The notes beneath the pieces are model-generated. The model saw only the letters and a list, made by a program, of their open reading frames with translations, made no database searches and was not told the origin of the DNA. A stretch of 64,000 nt of DNA from Nocardia cerradoensis NBRC 101014. Its GTDB lineage: Bacteria > Actinomycetota > Actinomycetes > Mycobacteriales > Mycobacteriaceae. Numbering within the stretch: position 1 is the stretch's first letter; each line of letters opens with the position of its first letter. The stretch lies in contig NZ_BAFW01000146.1 in assembly GCF_000308535.1 (NCBI RefSeq), forward strand, positions 1-64,000, read 5' to 3'. Below are positions 1-9,274 of the stretch, in pieces. Both the position numbers and the translations under genes were made by a program.

Positions 1-1
1 G

Positions 2-976
2 ACGGACGCACCGATGTTCGGGCCGCGGTATCGCCGCACCGCCGGGGTCGCGCTGTCGGTGACCGCGGCGGTGGTCGCCACCGCCGCGGTCACCTGGAGT
101 GCGGTCGTGCAGACTCATCCGCCGCGTGCGGTGGGCGACCTCGACCCGGTGCAGTATCCCGGCGCCGAGGCACTGGTCGGCGGCGCGTCGGTCCCGCAGG
201 CGCGCATGCGGCCCACGCTGTACGAGGCGCCGGCCGAACTGCCCAGCCCGACCGTCGACGGCTGTATCGCCGACTGGGATCACCGCGAGGTCGTCACCTG
301 TACCTACGGGCCGGCCGACGCCCCGCACACGCTCGCGGTGGTCGGCAACTCCCATGCCGAGCACTGGATGCCGGCGCTGCAGCAGCTGGCGGCGCAGCAC
401 AATTTCAAGATCCTGGTGCATCTGAAGATGGGCTGCCCGCTCACCCTCGATCAGAACGCGATGTACAAGGGCGAACCGAATCCCGATTGCCGCGACTGGT
501 CACACGATGTGATCGATCTGCTGGGCAACGAGCGGCCCGAATGGGTGTTCACCACCGGCACCCGTCCGGTCGACGCGGGCGGCGACGAAACCCCGGCCGA
601 CTACCAGGATGTGTGGAAAGCCCTGTCCGACAAGGGCATCCGGGTGATCGCGGTCCGCGACACCCCGTGGCTGCGCCGCGACGGTGTGCGCTATCGCGCG
701 ATCGACTGCCTGGCCCGCCACGGCGATCGGATCAGCTGCGGCATGCACCGCGCCGATGCGCTCTCACCGGTCAACCCGGCCCTCGACGCATCCGCCGCCT
801 TCCCGAACGTCTTTCCGATCGACCTCACCGACGCCGTGTGCGAACGCGACGTCTGCCCGGTGGAGGTCGGCAACATCCTCGTCTATCACGACGAACATCA
901 CTTCACCGCGAGCTACGCGCGTTCGCTGGCCCCCGAACTCGGCCGGCAGCTGAGCCCGCTGCTGGGTTGGTGGTGA
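2..976 (+). CDS. SGNH-domain end of an acyltransferase-3 type O-acyltransferase (5' end outside window)
   Basis: The frame is open from the first base, so the ATG at 14 is probably internal and the gene begins upstream. Numbering from that ATG, a hydrophobic helix (about residues 10-33) is followed by a proline-rich linker and an extracytoplasmic domain. That domain has the SGNH block GNSHAEHW (Ser about 113) and a C-terminal DEHHFT block (His about 295-296) that would supply the catalytic histidine. This is the layout of the C-terminal part of OafA/YrhL-like membrane acyltransferases, which acetylate or acylate surface glycans. The 3' end overlaps the convergent gpgS by 74 nt. The domain call is good; the substrate is unknown. 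Confidence 0.8.
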   Translation, partial: TDAPMFGPRYRRTAGVALSVTAAVVATAAVTWSAVVQTHPPRAVGDLDPVQYPGAEALVGGASVPQARMRPTLYEAPAELPSPTVDGCIADWDHREVVTCTYGPADAPHTLAVVGNSHAEHWMPALQQLAAQHNFKILVHLKMGCPLTLDQNAMYKGEPNPDCRDWSHDVIDLLGNERPEWVFTTGTRPVDAGGDETPADYQDVWKALSDKGIRVIAVRDTPWLRRDGVRYRAIDCLARHGDRISCGMHRADALSPVNPALDASAAFPNVFPIDLTDAVCERDVCPVEVGNILVYHDEHHFTASYARSLAPELGRQLSPLLGWW

Positions 977-1880
977 TCAGCGACGCCAGCGCCGGACGCT
1001 CGGCCGCCGACACCGGAGTCGTCACCCGCCGCCATCCCGTCGCGCCGGGCCGGAACTGAGTCAGCCCCACCCCCGAATCGGCGATGTCGAGGCGCGCGAG
1101 CAGTGTCGCGATGATCTGACGGCTCATCACGGCCAGTTCGTGGGTGGGCCGATTGCGGTGGATGCGGACGCCCAGGTCGACCTCGCCGATCGCGGCGCGC
1201 CCGTAGCGGTGCAGGGTGTCGAGCAGGATGCCGATCTCGACGCCGTAGCCGGGCGCGAACGGAATCTCGGTGAGCAGGGCGCGGGTGGCGGCGTATTCAC
1301 CGCCGAGCGGCTGCCGCACATCGGCCAGCTCGGGGGCGAGCGCGGTCAGCAGCGGCCGGGCCACCAGCTGGGTCACCCGCCCGCCGCCGTCGGTATCGCC
1401 GTGCGGATCGTCGCCGAGCGGGCGCCGATAGAACCCTTTCACCAGCTGAATGCGCGGGTCACGCAGCAACGGTGCCACCAGCGCGGGCACGAAGCCCGGG
1501 TCCGGATCGTGCAGGTCGGAGTCGATGAACACGACGATATCGCCGGTCGTCACCGCCAGCGACCGCCACAGCACCTCCCCCTTGCCCGCCCGCACCGGCA
1601 CCCCGGGCAGCGCCTGCTCGCGGGTGAACACCGCGCTCGCACCGGCGGCACGGGCGCGGGCGATCGTGTCGTCGGTCGAGCCGGAGTCGACGACGACCAG
1701 TTCGTCGACGAGTCCGCCGACCAGATCCCGTATCGAATCGATCACGCCCGCGATGGTGTCGCGTTCGTTCAGGGCCGGGATCACGACCGAGACGGTCCGG
1801 TCGCCTTTGGCCCGGATCAGGTCGGTCGTGCCGACATCGTCTGCGGGACAGGCTGATTCGGCGGGTGCGGCATACGTCAT
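903..1880 (-). CDS. gpgS: Glucosyl-3-phosphoglycerate synthase (GT81 family)
   Basis: At 325 aa it matches mycobacterial GpgS in length. It has the GT-A start VSVVIPALNERDTI (about residue 30), the VDSGSTDDT block, GKGEVLW (about 99) and the DSD metal/sugar-nucleotide motif at about 120-122. Downstream is the LGGEYAA...PGYGVEIG acceptor region. GpgS transfers glucose from a nucleotide sugar to 3-phosphoglycerate, the first step of methylglucose lipopolysaccharide in mycobacteria and Nocardia. The ATG is preceded by GAGGAG, and the stop of the upstream GT39 gene lies in this ribosome-binding region, so the two are coupled. It is the last gene of a minus-strand run of three. Confidence 0.92.
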   Translation of the reverse strand: MTYAAPAESACPADDVGTTDLIRAKGDRTVSVVIPALNERDTIAGVIDSIRDLVGGLVDELVVVDSGSTDDTIARARAAGASAVFTREQALPGVPVRAGKGEVLWRSLAVTTGDIVVFIDSDLHDPDPGFVPALVAPLLRDPRIQLVKGFYRRPLGDDPHGDTDGGGRVTQLVARPLLTALAPELADVRQPLGGEYAATRALLTEIPFAPGYGVEIGILLDTLHRYGRAAIGEVDLGVRIHRNRPTHELAVMSRQIIATLLARLDIADSGVGLTQFRPGATGWRRVTTPVSAAERPALASLITTNPAAGSAAGRVRGPANARSSR

Positions 1881-1890
1881 CGATATCTCC

Positions 1891-3762
1891 TCAGATACCC
1901 GGGTCCAGAATGTCGGTCGTCAGCTCCGGCCACAGCCGCGCCCAGGTGTCGCGTGGCCCGGCGCACCGCCAGATGGTCACGTGGGCATCGATACCGGGGA
2001 ACCCACGCGGATCGTCGAGCCGGACGACGGGTTCGACGGTGGAAAACGTTCGGCGCAAGCGTGTTTCGGCGGTGTCGGTGTCGACGTAGATGATCGTGGT
2101 GGTGCCGGGCGGCGGGCGGCCGAACTCCGCGAAACCGCGATCGGGACTGTAGACCGGCGGCAGACCGGGCAGCCCGAAACGAGCCAGTGCCGCCGCCTGC
2201 CAATAGGTCCGGGTCAGTATCGCGGTCCGCGCGTGATCCGGACCGGATCGTTCGGCGGCCAGCGACACCCCGGCGACGAGCGCGTCCCAGCCGGTGGTGC
2301 CCGAAACCCGCATGCGCGTGGACAATTCGGCCCTCGTGCCGACCGGTCGCGCCGGGCTGCCCGACGGCAACAGCAGCACCACCCCCAGCGCGATGACGAT
2401 CGACATCGTCGCGGCGGTGCAGGCCGCGACTCGCGACCATCGCGCGGGCAACCGCTCCACCAGAACGCAGGCGCCCGCCGCGAACAGCACCGGCAGCAGC
2501 CCGGCGAGGTAGTAGGGGCGCCCGCCGGTGACGGCCACGAACACCACCATGACGCAGACGGCGACGGCCAGGAAGCGGTGATCGCGCAACCGGCGACCCG
2601 CGAACCCCCGAGCGGCACAGCCGATCAGCACCACCCCCAGCACGCCGGCCATGGTCACCAACTGCACCGGCAAGCCGGCCGTCCCGCCGGTCGCCGCCCG
2701 CTGTTCGTCGCGGATCACCGCCCCCATGGCCAGCTGTGGCCACCCGTGGCGCGCTTGCCACAGCAGCGCGGGCGCCGCCGACACCGCCGCGATCCCGGCG
2801 GCGGCCCACAGCGTGGGCCGGCGCACGATCTCCCGCGGCCCGCAGCAGGCGATGCCGACGGCGAAGGCGCCCACGACCACGGGCAGCAGCAGTTTCACCT
2901 GCAGATCGATCGCCGCGACCACCCCCGCGATCAGCAGCAACCGGTCCGCTCGGGTCCGCACCCAGCGTGCCGACAACCAGGCCAGGACGGCGACGGCCGT
3001 ACTGTCGAGGGCGAAGGTCGACAGCGAGGCGGTCTGGGTGACCACATAGGGACAGCAGGCATATCCGACCGCGGCCAGGATCCGCGCGGCGCGGCCGCCG
3101 CCGAACTCCCGCGCCAGCGCCGCGGTCACGACGATCGCCACCACCCCGGCCAGGATGGCCGGCAGCCGCAGCACGGTCAGGGAGTCGGGCGCGACAGCGT
3201 GCGCGGCGCGGGCGAGCAGCGGAATCAGCGGTCCCTGATCGACATATCCGGCGGCCGGGTGATATCCGGCGGCGACGAAGTACAGCTCGTCGCCGAACCA
3301 GTCGTACCGCGCGGACCGTATCGTGAGGACCGCCGCGGTGAGCGTCGCGATCACACCCACCCAGACTACGGTCCCGTGCCGCGAGACGCGTTCCAGCACA
3401 GGGCCTTTCAGCACCGCTCGCGCACATGGTGCCGGCGGGGGCGACCAGCTCGCCGCGACCGAGTCCCGATGTTGTCTCGCGGCCTTCGCGGACGACTCCC
3501 GGGAGCGGATATCCACAGCGGGTTGCCGGTCCTGCCGTGCCGGTGGAGGCGGAGCCGACGTCGCGGCATCATCGCCGACATGCCCTTCGGCCGAGAGGTT
3601 TTCGGCTGTGGCGGCGCGGACCGACTCGCCCCGCTTCCGGCCGGGGATCGCTTCCCGGTCCCCCGACTGCGACGCCCGGGTGCCGCGCCCGGACATTCCA
3701 CTCACCCGCATCTCGCCGGTCGGTGACCCGGTGCGATCCGCCGCGTCACAGTAATGCGGCAT
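1891..3762 (-). CDS. GT39/ArnT-like polytopic membrane glycosyltransferase
   Basis: A long membrane protein (623 aa from the first ATG). It has about ten or more hydrophobic helices and, just after the first one, an acidic loop with RYDWFGDELYF, as in the catalytic DE loop of GT39 and related lipid-linked sugar transferases. A second loop has GYVDQGPLIPLLARAAH. Such enzymes move a sugar from a polyprenyl-phosphate donor to an extracytoplasmic acceptor. The first 130 or so residues are charged and low-complexity, so the true start may be internal, for example the GTG starting VLKGPVLERV. The ATG at 3762 overlaps the end of the upstream PapA-like gene by 17 nt. The acceptor cannot be inferred. 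Confidence 0.8.
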   Translation of the reverse strand: MPHYCDAADRTGSPTGEMRVSGMSGRGTRASQSGDREAIPGRKRGESVRAATAENLSAEGHVGDDAATSAPPPPARQDRQPAVDIRSRESSAKAARQHRDSVAASWSPPPAPCARAVLKGPVLERVSRHGTVVWVGVIATLTAAVLTIRSARYDWFGDELYFVAAGYHPAAGYVDQGPLIPLLARAAHAVAPDSLTVLRLPAILAGVVAIVVTAALAREFGGGRAARILAAVGYACCPYVVTQTASLSTFALDSTAVAVLAWLSARWVRTRADRLLLIAGVVAAIDLQVKLLLPVVVGAFAVGIACCGPREIVRRPTLWAAAGIAAVSAAPALLWQARHGWPQLAMGAVIRDEQRAATGGTAGLPVQLVTMAGVLGVVLIGCAARGFAGRRLRDHRFLAVAVCVMVVFVAVTGGRPYYLAGLLPVLFAAGACVLVERLPARWSRVAACTAATMSIVIALGVVLLLPSGSPARPVGTRAELSTRMRVSGTTGWDALVAGVSLAAERSGPDHARTAILTRTYWQAAALARFGLPGLPPVYSPDRGFAEFGRPPPGTTTIIYVDTDTAETRLRRTFSTVEPVVRLDDPRGFPGIDAHVTIWRCAGPRDTWARLWPELTTDILDPGI

Positions 3763-5170
3763 CGACCCGTTCGGTGCCGGTCAGTGCGATGTCGCGGCAC
3801 AGCTTCGTCAGTGTCGACAGATACTGCGCCACCGCCTCGTGCGCCCGCGGCGTATCCGGGAACACCATGCTCAACTGGGTGATGTCGGGGAAGCGGTTGA
3901 TCCACAGGTAGACCTCGCTGGAACTGGCCCGGTTGCCGTACAGCCCGCCGTTGATGCGGTCGAACATCTCCGCGCCCGCCATCCGCCGCACATCGACGTA
4001 GGAGACCATCGGCGCCGAGAATCCGAGCCGGGTGTGGATGCGCGGATCGTCGGCGGCCAGTTCCAGCACCCGGTGCACGCACACCTGCGCCAGCTCCTTC
4101 GCCGCATCGGCCTGGGCCTGGGCGCGGCCCACCAGGGAGGTGAACGTCTCGTCCGGGCGCACCGCCACCGCGACCGGCACCAGACTCGTATACCAGCCGA
4201 TCGCCCCCTGCTCCCCCGGGGTCGAGCGCGTGTTGACCGGCGTGAACACGAAATACTTGTCCCTGCCGGTCAATTCATGTTCGGTCAGCGCGATCGCGGC
4301 GAACACGCCGCCGAGGAACTTCCCGCCGAAGTCCTGGCACACCTGCTCGAACCGCAGCGCCTCCGCCTCCTCGAACAGCGGCACGGTGATCTGCGCGCCG
4401 CGGGTGAACCCGCTCGCGCCCGGCGCCACGCCGAGGTCCATCGGGAACGACGGCACCGCGCCGTCGTGGCGGATCAGCAACTCCAGCCAGCGCTGCACCG
4501 GCGCGGAGTCGGTGGTGAGCTCGGCGTTGTAGCTCAGTTCCCGTTCGCAGTAGGCGAGATGACCGTCGACCGGTTCGATGGGGACCTGGCCGCCGGACAG
4601 TTCGTTGCCGTAGAGCAGCAGCAGATCCACACACGACAGCGCCTGTCCCACACCGTCGGTGTGCAGGTGGTCCACGGCCGCGTAGACGGTGAACGAGTCA
4701 CCGCGATCGATGACGCCGAAACCGAAACAGTCCCAATCGAATACGTCGCGCGCATGCCGCTGCACATGGTCGCGGACGGCATCGCTGTCGGTGATCTCGC
4801 CGTAGTCGCGGGGCTCGAACTCGATATCGCCCGGGTCGGCGACGTGGCGCGCGATGCGCTCGCCGGGTTCGCAGGAGAACCAGCTCCAGAACGTGTCGTG
4901 GCGGCGGGCGAACGCGGTGATCGTCCGGGTCATGGCATCGCGGTCCAGGGCGCTGGGAAAGTCGAAGGCGATCATGCACAGCCGGGAGGCGCGAGATCCG
5001 CTGCCGCGCTGGCGATACGCCGCGCGCAGATATTCGCGCTGCTGGTACGACGGGCCGACCGGATGCTCCGGGGCGGCCAGAACCGCCGCACGCGACTGCG
5101 CAGTGGGTGCCCAGGCGATGAGTCTGCCGGGCTGCGGATGCCAATCGTCGAAGAAGCCGAAACCGACCAT
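3746..5170 (-). CDS. PapA-like condensation-domain acyltransferase
   Basis: 474 aa with the acyltransferase/condensation motif HxxxDG at residues 168-173 (HLHTDG) and a later GWYTSLVPV segment where this superfamily has its solvent-channel motif. Mycobacterial Pap proteins use this fold to esterify polyketide or fatty acyl chains onto trehalose or diols. It heads a minus-strand run with GT39 and gpgS, so a role in an envelope glycolipid is plausible. No polyketide synthase lies in the window. The ATG follows a CGAGGG ribosome-binding site with 5 nt spacing. It could also be a stand-alone condensation domain from secondary metabolism. Confidence 0.82.
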   Translation of the reverse strand: MVGFGFFDDWHPQPGRLIAWAPTAQSRAAVLAAPEHPVGPSYQQREYLRAAYRQRGSGSRASRLCMIAFDFPSALDRDAMTRTITAFARRHDTFWSWFSCEPGERIARHVADPGDIEFEPRDYGEITDSDAVRDHVQRHARDVFDWDCFGFGVIDRGDSFTVYAAVDHLHTDGVGQALSCVDLLLLYGNELSGGQVPIEPVDGHLAYCERELSYNAELTTDSAPVQRWLELLIRHDGAVPSFPMDLGVAPGASGFTRGAQITVPLFEEAEALRFEQVCQDFGGKFLGGVFAAIALTEHELTGRDKYFVFTPVNTRSTPGEQGAIGWYTSLVPVAVAVRPDETFTSLVGRAQAQADAAKELAQVCVHRVLELAADDPRIHTRLGFSAPMVSYVDVRRMAGAEMFDRINGGLYGNRASSSEVYLWINRFPDITQLSMVFPDTPRAHEAVAQYLSTLTKLCRDIALTGTERVDAALL

Positions 5171-5419
5171 GGAAACCCTCGTTTCGTCCAGATGTGACGA
5201 CCCGCCGGCGCCGGCCGCGCCGCCGAATCACGCGGACCGAGTCAACGGCACCCGCGCCCATCCGCCAACCGTCGCCGTGGAAGTTTGTGACCTTCCCCAG
5301 ATCCGGTCGAGCCCGATAGGCCGCCGGTCCCAACAGTCGGCGGAACACCTTGCGGCCGTGCCCTTCGCGGGCCTACGTTGACCGCCGTCCAGACCCGCCG
5401 GAACGAGAGAGGTAGGCGG

Positions 5420-6466
5420 ATGATTCGCCGCTCACTGCCCACCGCCCTGCTGGCGTCGGTGCTGACCGCGGCGCTGTGCGCGACACCCGCGGTGGCCGAC
5501 GACCCGCCGCCTGCCCCGGTCAGCATCGCCGCGCTCACCGCCGCCGCCGAACCCGCCGCCGACGGCGCCCACCTGCTCGGCGTCGAGCAGGAATCCGACG
5601 GCATGCTGGATCTGCGCGTGCACTCCGCGGCGATGAATCGCGAGATCGAGGTGAAAGTCCTTCGGGCGCCGGACGGTTCGGCCCCGGCGCCGGTGCTGTA
5701 TCTGCTCAACGGCGCCAGCGGCGGTTCGGAGGCCAGCAGCTGGCCCGAACAGACCGATATCGTCGACTTCTTCCGCGGCAAACAGGTCACGGTGGTGACG
5801 CCGATGGGCGGCAACGGCAGCTATTTCGCCGATTGGCGCGCCGACGATCCCGTGCTCGGGCGGCAGAAGTGGTCGAGTTTCCTCACCGCGGAGCTGCCGC
5901 CGATCATCGATTCGGCCTTTCACGGCTCCGGCGCGAACGCGGTGGCCGGCATCTCCATGGCCGGCACCTCCGTGTTTCAGCTGGCCCTGGCCGCGCCCCA
6001 GCTGTACCGGGCGGTCGGCTCCTACAGCGGCTGCGCGCGCACCAGCGATCCGCTGGGGCAGGCGTTCGTCGACGGTGTGGTGCTGCGGTGGCGCGGTGAT
6101 CCGCTGAATCTGTGGGGTGCGCCCGACGATCCGCTGTGGGCGGCCCACGATCCGTACGTCAACGCCGACCGGCTGCGCGGGCTGGCGATCTACGTCTCGA
6201 CCGGCAGCGGAATTCCCGGTCCCTTCGACAATCCGGACGGGCCCGGAATCCACGGCAACACCCGCAAACTCATCGAGCAGCTGGTCTACGGCGGCGTGCT
6301 CGAGGCCGCCACCCACAATTGCTCGATCGCGCTGCGGGACCGGCTGACGCGGTTGAACATTCCCGCGACCTTCGACCTGCGCGCGAACGGGACCCACTCC
6401 TGGGGCTATTGGCAGGAGGATCTGCACCGCTCCTGGCCGATGTTCGAGCAGGCCCTGAACCGCTAA
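5420..6466 (+). CDS. Antigen-85-like mycolyltransferase/esterase (paralogue 1)
   Basis: 348 aa from the ATG at 5420, which has an upstream GAGAGAGG and begins a clear signal peptide (RR, hydrophobic core, AVA-DD cleavage near 26). The mature part is an alpha/beta hydrolase with LYLLNGASGG (oxyanion region), the nucleophile elbow GISMAGTS (Ser about 179) and the C-terminal THSWGYW His block typical of antigen 85. These secreted enzymes transfer mycolic acids onto trehalose or arabinogalactan. Two close relatives lie at 20.4-22.8 kb. The 3' end overlaps the convergent IclR gene by 4 nt. Confidence 0.9.
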   Translation: MIRRSLPTALLASVLTAALCATPAVADDPPPAPVSIAALTAAAEPAADGAHLLGVEQESDGMLDLRVHSAAMNREIEVKVLRAPDGSAPAPVLYLLNGASGGSEASSWPEQTDIVDFFRGKQVTVVTPMGGNGSYFADWRADDPVLGRQKWSSFLTAELPPIIDSAFHGSGANAVAGISMAGTSVFQLALAAPQLYRAVGSYSGCARTSDPLGQAFVDGVVLRWRGDPLNLWGAPDDPLWAAHDPYVNADRLRGLAIYVSTGSGIPGPFDNPDGPGIHGNTRKLIEQLVYGGVLEAATHNCSIALRDRLTRLNIPATFDLRANGTHSWGYWQEDLHRSWPMFEQALNR

Positions 6467-7350
6467 TCCGCCGCCGCGATTCTCCGTGCGGCGGAGACGG
6501 TTTCGCGCACGTACTCGGCGCGCTCGACCGCGCCGACGGCGGCACTGAGCGGGCCGATCTGAACCTCCATCGCCACCCGCTCACCGTCGAAGACCGGGAC
6601 CGTGAGATAGCTGATCGGCAGTGCGCGATCGCTGTCGAGATCGGCCCAGCTGTGCGCCGTGCCACCGATCGTGGCCAGCAGCGCCAGGACCCGCTCCCGC
6701 AACGCCTTGTCGGCGGGCCGGTCGGACAGATGATCGACCACCTCGGCCAGCACCCGCAGCGTCGGCAGGCTGGCCGCGTCCAGGCCCCACGCGCAATACC
6801 CCAGGGCGCGAACGGTTTCCAGCACCTGTTCGAATTCGGCCCGGCGCTCGGGCGGCGCTTGCTGCAACCACGCGCGCTGTGCGGGCAGCCCGGCATGGGC
6901 CAGGACGGCCGCGCCTGCCGGTGGGCGCAACGGTATCCGGGTGCCGGCCTCGATTCCGGCCGGGATCAGCCCGGGCCCACCGGCCACCGCGACGAAGATC
7001 ACTTCACTACCGGCGATGGAGGTGAGCGCGGCGCCGCAGCCCACCCGTTCGGCCAGCCGGCGCAGTTCGGCCTCCACCCGATCGTGATCGCGCAGGCGGT
7101 CCCGTAACCTTCCGCCCAGCACGAGCAACGCGGGACCGGGTTCGTAGCCGAGGTCGGGAAGCCGCCGCACCCAACCGGTTTCCTCCAGGGTGCCCAGGAT
7201 CGCACCCATGGTGGAGCGACTCAATCCCAGCGTGTCGGCGATCTCCGCCGAGGTCAGCGCGCCGTCGTGCGCGGCGAGCAGTTCCACCACCGACACCACC
7301 CGCCGGGTCGGGGGCGAGCTTTCGGCCCGCCCGGTGTTGCCAGTCGGCAC
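6463..7350 (-). CDS. IclR family transcriptional regulator
   Basis: 295 aa. An N-terminal winged helix (RRVVSVVELLAAHDGALTSAEIADTLGLSRSTM, about residues 16-50) is followed by the IclR effector domain (DRVEAELRRLAERVGCGAALTS..., with GTRIPLRPPAGAA near the middle). It is divergent from the secreted protein at 7422, and a large dyad lies in the 71-nt gap, so autoregulation and control of that gene are likely. The effector is unknown. Confidence 0.9.
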   Translation of the reverse strand: MPTGNTGRAESSPPTRRVVSVVELLAAHDGALTSAEIADTLGLSRSTMGAILGTLEETGWVRRLPDLGYEPGPALLVLGGRLRDRLRDHDRVEAELRRLAERVGCGAALTSIAGSEVIFVAVAGGPGLIPAGIEAGTRIPLRPPAGAAVLAHAGLPAQRAWLQQAPPERRAEFEQVLETVRALGYCAWGLDAASLPTLRVLAEVVDHLSDRPADKALRERVLALLATIGGTAHSWADLDSDRALPISYLTVPVFDGERVAMEVQIGPLSAAVGAVERAEYVRETVSAARRIAAAD

Positions 7351-7369
7351 GGGGTCTCCTAACCTGTCG

Positions 7370-7411
7370 CGATACGAATAATTGAATCATTCGATACGAA
7401 TAATCATATCG
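7370..7411. promoter_or_regulatory. Dyad-rich operator between the IclR gene and the secreted-protein gene
   Basis: An AT-rich island contains a 13-nt direct repeat CGATACGAATAAT at 7370-7382 and 7392-7404, exactly two helical turns (22 nt) apart. Positions 7370-7398 form a 29-bp imperfect palindrome, and 7392-7411 is a second one (16 of 20 positions symmetric). This is the pattern expected for cooperative binding by the neighbouring IclR protein and for two divergent promoters. Binding is inferred. Confidence 0.6.
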
Positions 7412-7421
7412 AGGAGTGCTT

Positions 7422-8876
7422 GTGCGACGTAAGGGCTTCACCGAGGGCGCGATCACCTCGATCGCTGCCGCCGCGGCCGCGATACTGACCATCGGCGTGG
7501 GAACCGCGAGCGCCGCGTTCGGCCCACCCCCTCCGGTCGATCCGTATCTCGGGCCGGTCGGCACCGCCACCATGCACGGCGACGCGGAATCCTCCGACAG
7601 CACTCCGCTGCCGGGCGTCGGCACCGGCGCGGTGAACGCGCAGTTCCGGGAACTGGCCGCCGCGTGCCCGACCATTCTGCAGGGCGCCGACGGCATGCCA
7701 CAGGCGTTGTGCACCACCGTCACCGACCGTTCGCCCAAGATATTCCTACTCGACCCGAACAGCGGTCAGCCGCTCACATCGCTGTCACTGCCCAAGGGCG
7801 GTCTGCTCGGCGGGGTCTACGCCTATCTGGACAATGCCGATCACTTGGTCATGGTCGACGGTGACGACAATCTGGTGCGGGTCGCGCATACGAAGGAGGG
7901 CAACGGCTGGAAGCTGGCCATCGCGTCCTCGACTCCCCTCGGCGCCGCGGTGACCGGTCACTGCGGCGGGAACGGCTGCGACAGCGTCGCCTCGCTGATG
8001 CCCGATCGCGACGGCCGGGTGTGGTTCGCCACCGCCGACGGCGCGGTGGGTGCCGTCGATCCGAAAACCGGTGCCGCGCAGTCGATCACGCTACCCGGGG
8101 AACACGTCGACAACAGCATCTCGACCGCCCCGGAGGGCACCGCGGTCACCACCGATCACGCCACCTACCTGTTCACCGCGGACGCCTCGGGCGCTCCGCA
8201 CCAGGTGTGGCGCCAGCCCTACGATCGCGGCCCGGCACGCAAACCCGGGCAGCTCAGCTGGGGCAGCGGGGCCAGTCCGACCTTCTTCGGCCCGCGCGAC
8301 GGTACCGATTATCTGGCCATCACCGACAATGCGGTGCCGCAGGAGAATCTGCTCGTCTACGACACCCGCACCGGCCGCCCGGTCTGCTCGGTGCCCGCGG
8401 TGGACGGCAACGAGAACTCGCCGATCGGCTCGGGTAACAGCGTCTTCGTGGCGAGCACCTACGGCTATCCGTATCCGGCACTGCCGGACAACGCCGGTCC
8501 GAGCGAGCCGGACAAAGCCGACTTCACCGGCGGCATGGTCCGCATCGATGTGAACGCCGACGGTAGCGGCTGCACCCGGAAGTGGACCAGCGATGTGAAA
8601 TCCGCCGCGGTCCCCCGGCTTTCACTGGCGGACGGCAAGATCTACACGGTCGCCCGCAAGAATCGGATCGCCGGCATCGATACCGGCAGCGCCGGAGCGG
8701 TGGTCGACACCTATCACCTCGTCGTGATCGACGCGGAAACCGGCACGGAGAATTCCAGCCGGTTGATCGGCACCAGCACCGTGCACGACACCCTGCAGAT
8801 GGTCGGCACGATCGCGCCGGGCCGCGTGCAGTACCAGGGCACCACGACCGGACTGTTCCGGATCACACCGAGCTGA
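7422..8876 (+). CDS. Secreted beta-propeller-like protein, function unknown
   Basis: The GTG at 7422 is preferred over the one at 7416 because GAGGAG at 7411-7416 then has normal spacing. A signal peptide (hydrophobic AAAAAAILTIGVGTASA, cleavage after ASA) is followed by about 450 residues. These contain repeated short blocks such as PKIFLLDPNSGQP, GAVGAVDPKTGAA and LLVYDTRTGRPV, which resemble blades of a PQQ-like or SMP-30-like propeller. No catalytic motif was recognised. A strong terminator follows. Probably an exported or surface protein under the divergent IclR regulator. Confidence 0.75.
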   Translation: MRRKGFTEGAITSIAAAAAAILTIGVGTASAAFGPPPPVDPYLGPVGTATMHGDAESSDSTPLPGVGTGAVNAQFRELAAACPTILQGADGMPQALCTTVTDRSPKIFLLDPNSGQPLTSLSLPKGGLLGGVYAYLDNADHLVMVDGDDNLVRVAHTKEGNGWKLAIASSTPLGAAVTGHCGGNGCDSVASLMPDRDGRVWFATADGAVGAVDPKTGAAQSITLPGEHVDNSISTAPEGTAVTTDHATYLFTADASGAPHQVWRQPYDRGPARKPGQLSWGSGASPTFFGPRDGTDYLAITDNAVPQENLLVYDTRTGRPVCSVPAVDGNENSPIGSGNSVFVASTYGYPYPALPDNAGPSEPDKADFTGGMVRIDVNADGSGCTRKWTSDVKSAAVPRLSLADGKIYTVARKNRIAGIDTGSAGAVVDTYHLVVIDAETGTENSSRLIGTSTVHDTLQMVGTIAPGRVQYQGTTTGLFRITPS

Positions 8877-8893
8877 ACGACGCTTCGACTGCC

Positions 8894-8932
8894 ACGGGGG
8901 CGAGACCGCTACGGTCTCGCCCCCGTGTTTTT
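8894..8932 (+). terminator. Strong intrinsic terminator
   Basis: A perfect 15-bp stem (arms 8894-8908 and 8912-8926) with a 3-nt CTA loop is followed by GTTTTTC, 18 nt after the stop of the secreted propeller gene. Confidence 0.9.
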
Positions 8933-9274
8933 CGGATCGCTCGGAGATTGCTACTGTCGACGACGGATACGTACGAACTTCTACTAAATGCGTACGTACA
9001 TAGTCGAATGGCCGCGACGATGTCCGGAATCCGCTCGGCCCATTCGGTTCTCACGTTAAAGGCTTATTACGCAGCTGTATCCGCTTGGTTAGCAACATTT
9101 CTCAACCGTAAACGTTTTCGCGTCGTACCTTTACACGGGTTCGGTACTCGTTAATCTCGGTTCGCGCGGTCCGGATAATCCGGATTTCGCACCGGCAGCG
9201 GATAATTCGGCAATTCTCCCTCTGGAATTCCCGATCGCTCGCCGCCTTATCCGATCGACCACGATGAGGATCCG
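8933..9274. other. AT-richer non-coding stretch upstream of the glycine-zipper protein
   Basis: This stretch is visibly lower in GC than its neighbours and has no supported gene. It contains clustered TACGTAC motifs (8969-9000), including the palindrome GTACGTAC, which could be an operator or part of a promoter. GAGGA at 9266-9270 is the ribosome-binding site of the next gene. Confidence 0.5.

Noticed and set aside
1140..1856. Large plus-strand frame opposite gpgS
   Set aside because: Antisense shadow with low-complexity Arg/Gly/Gln translation; gpgS motifs are clear on the minus strand.
8877..9154. Plus-strand frame running through the terminator region
   Set aside because: It crosses a strong intrinsic terminator and matches no family.
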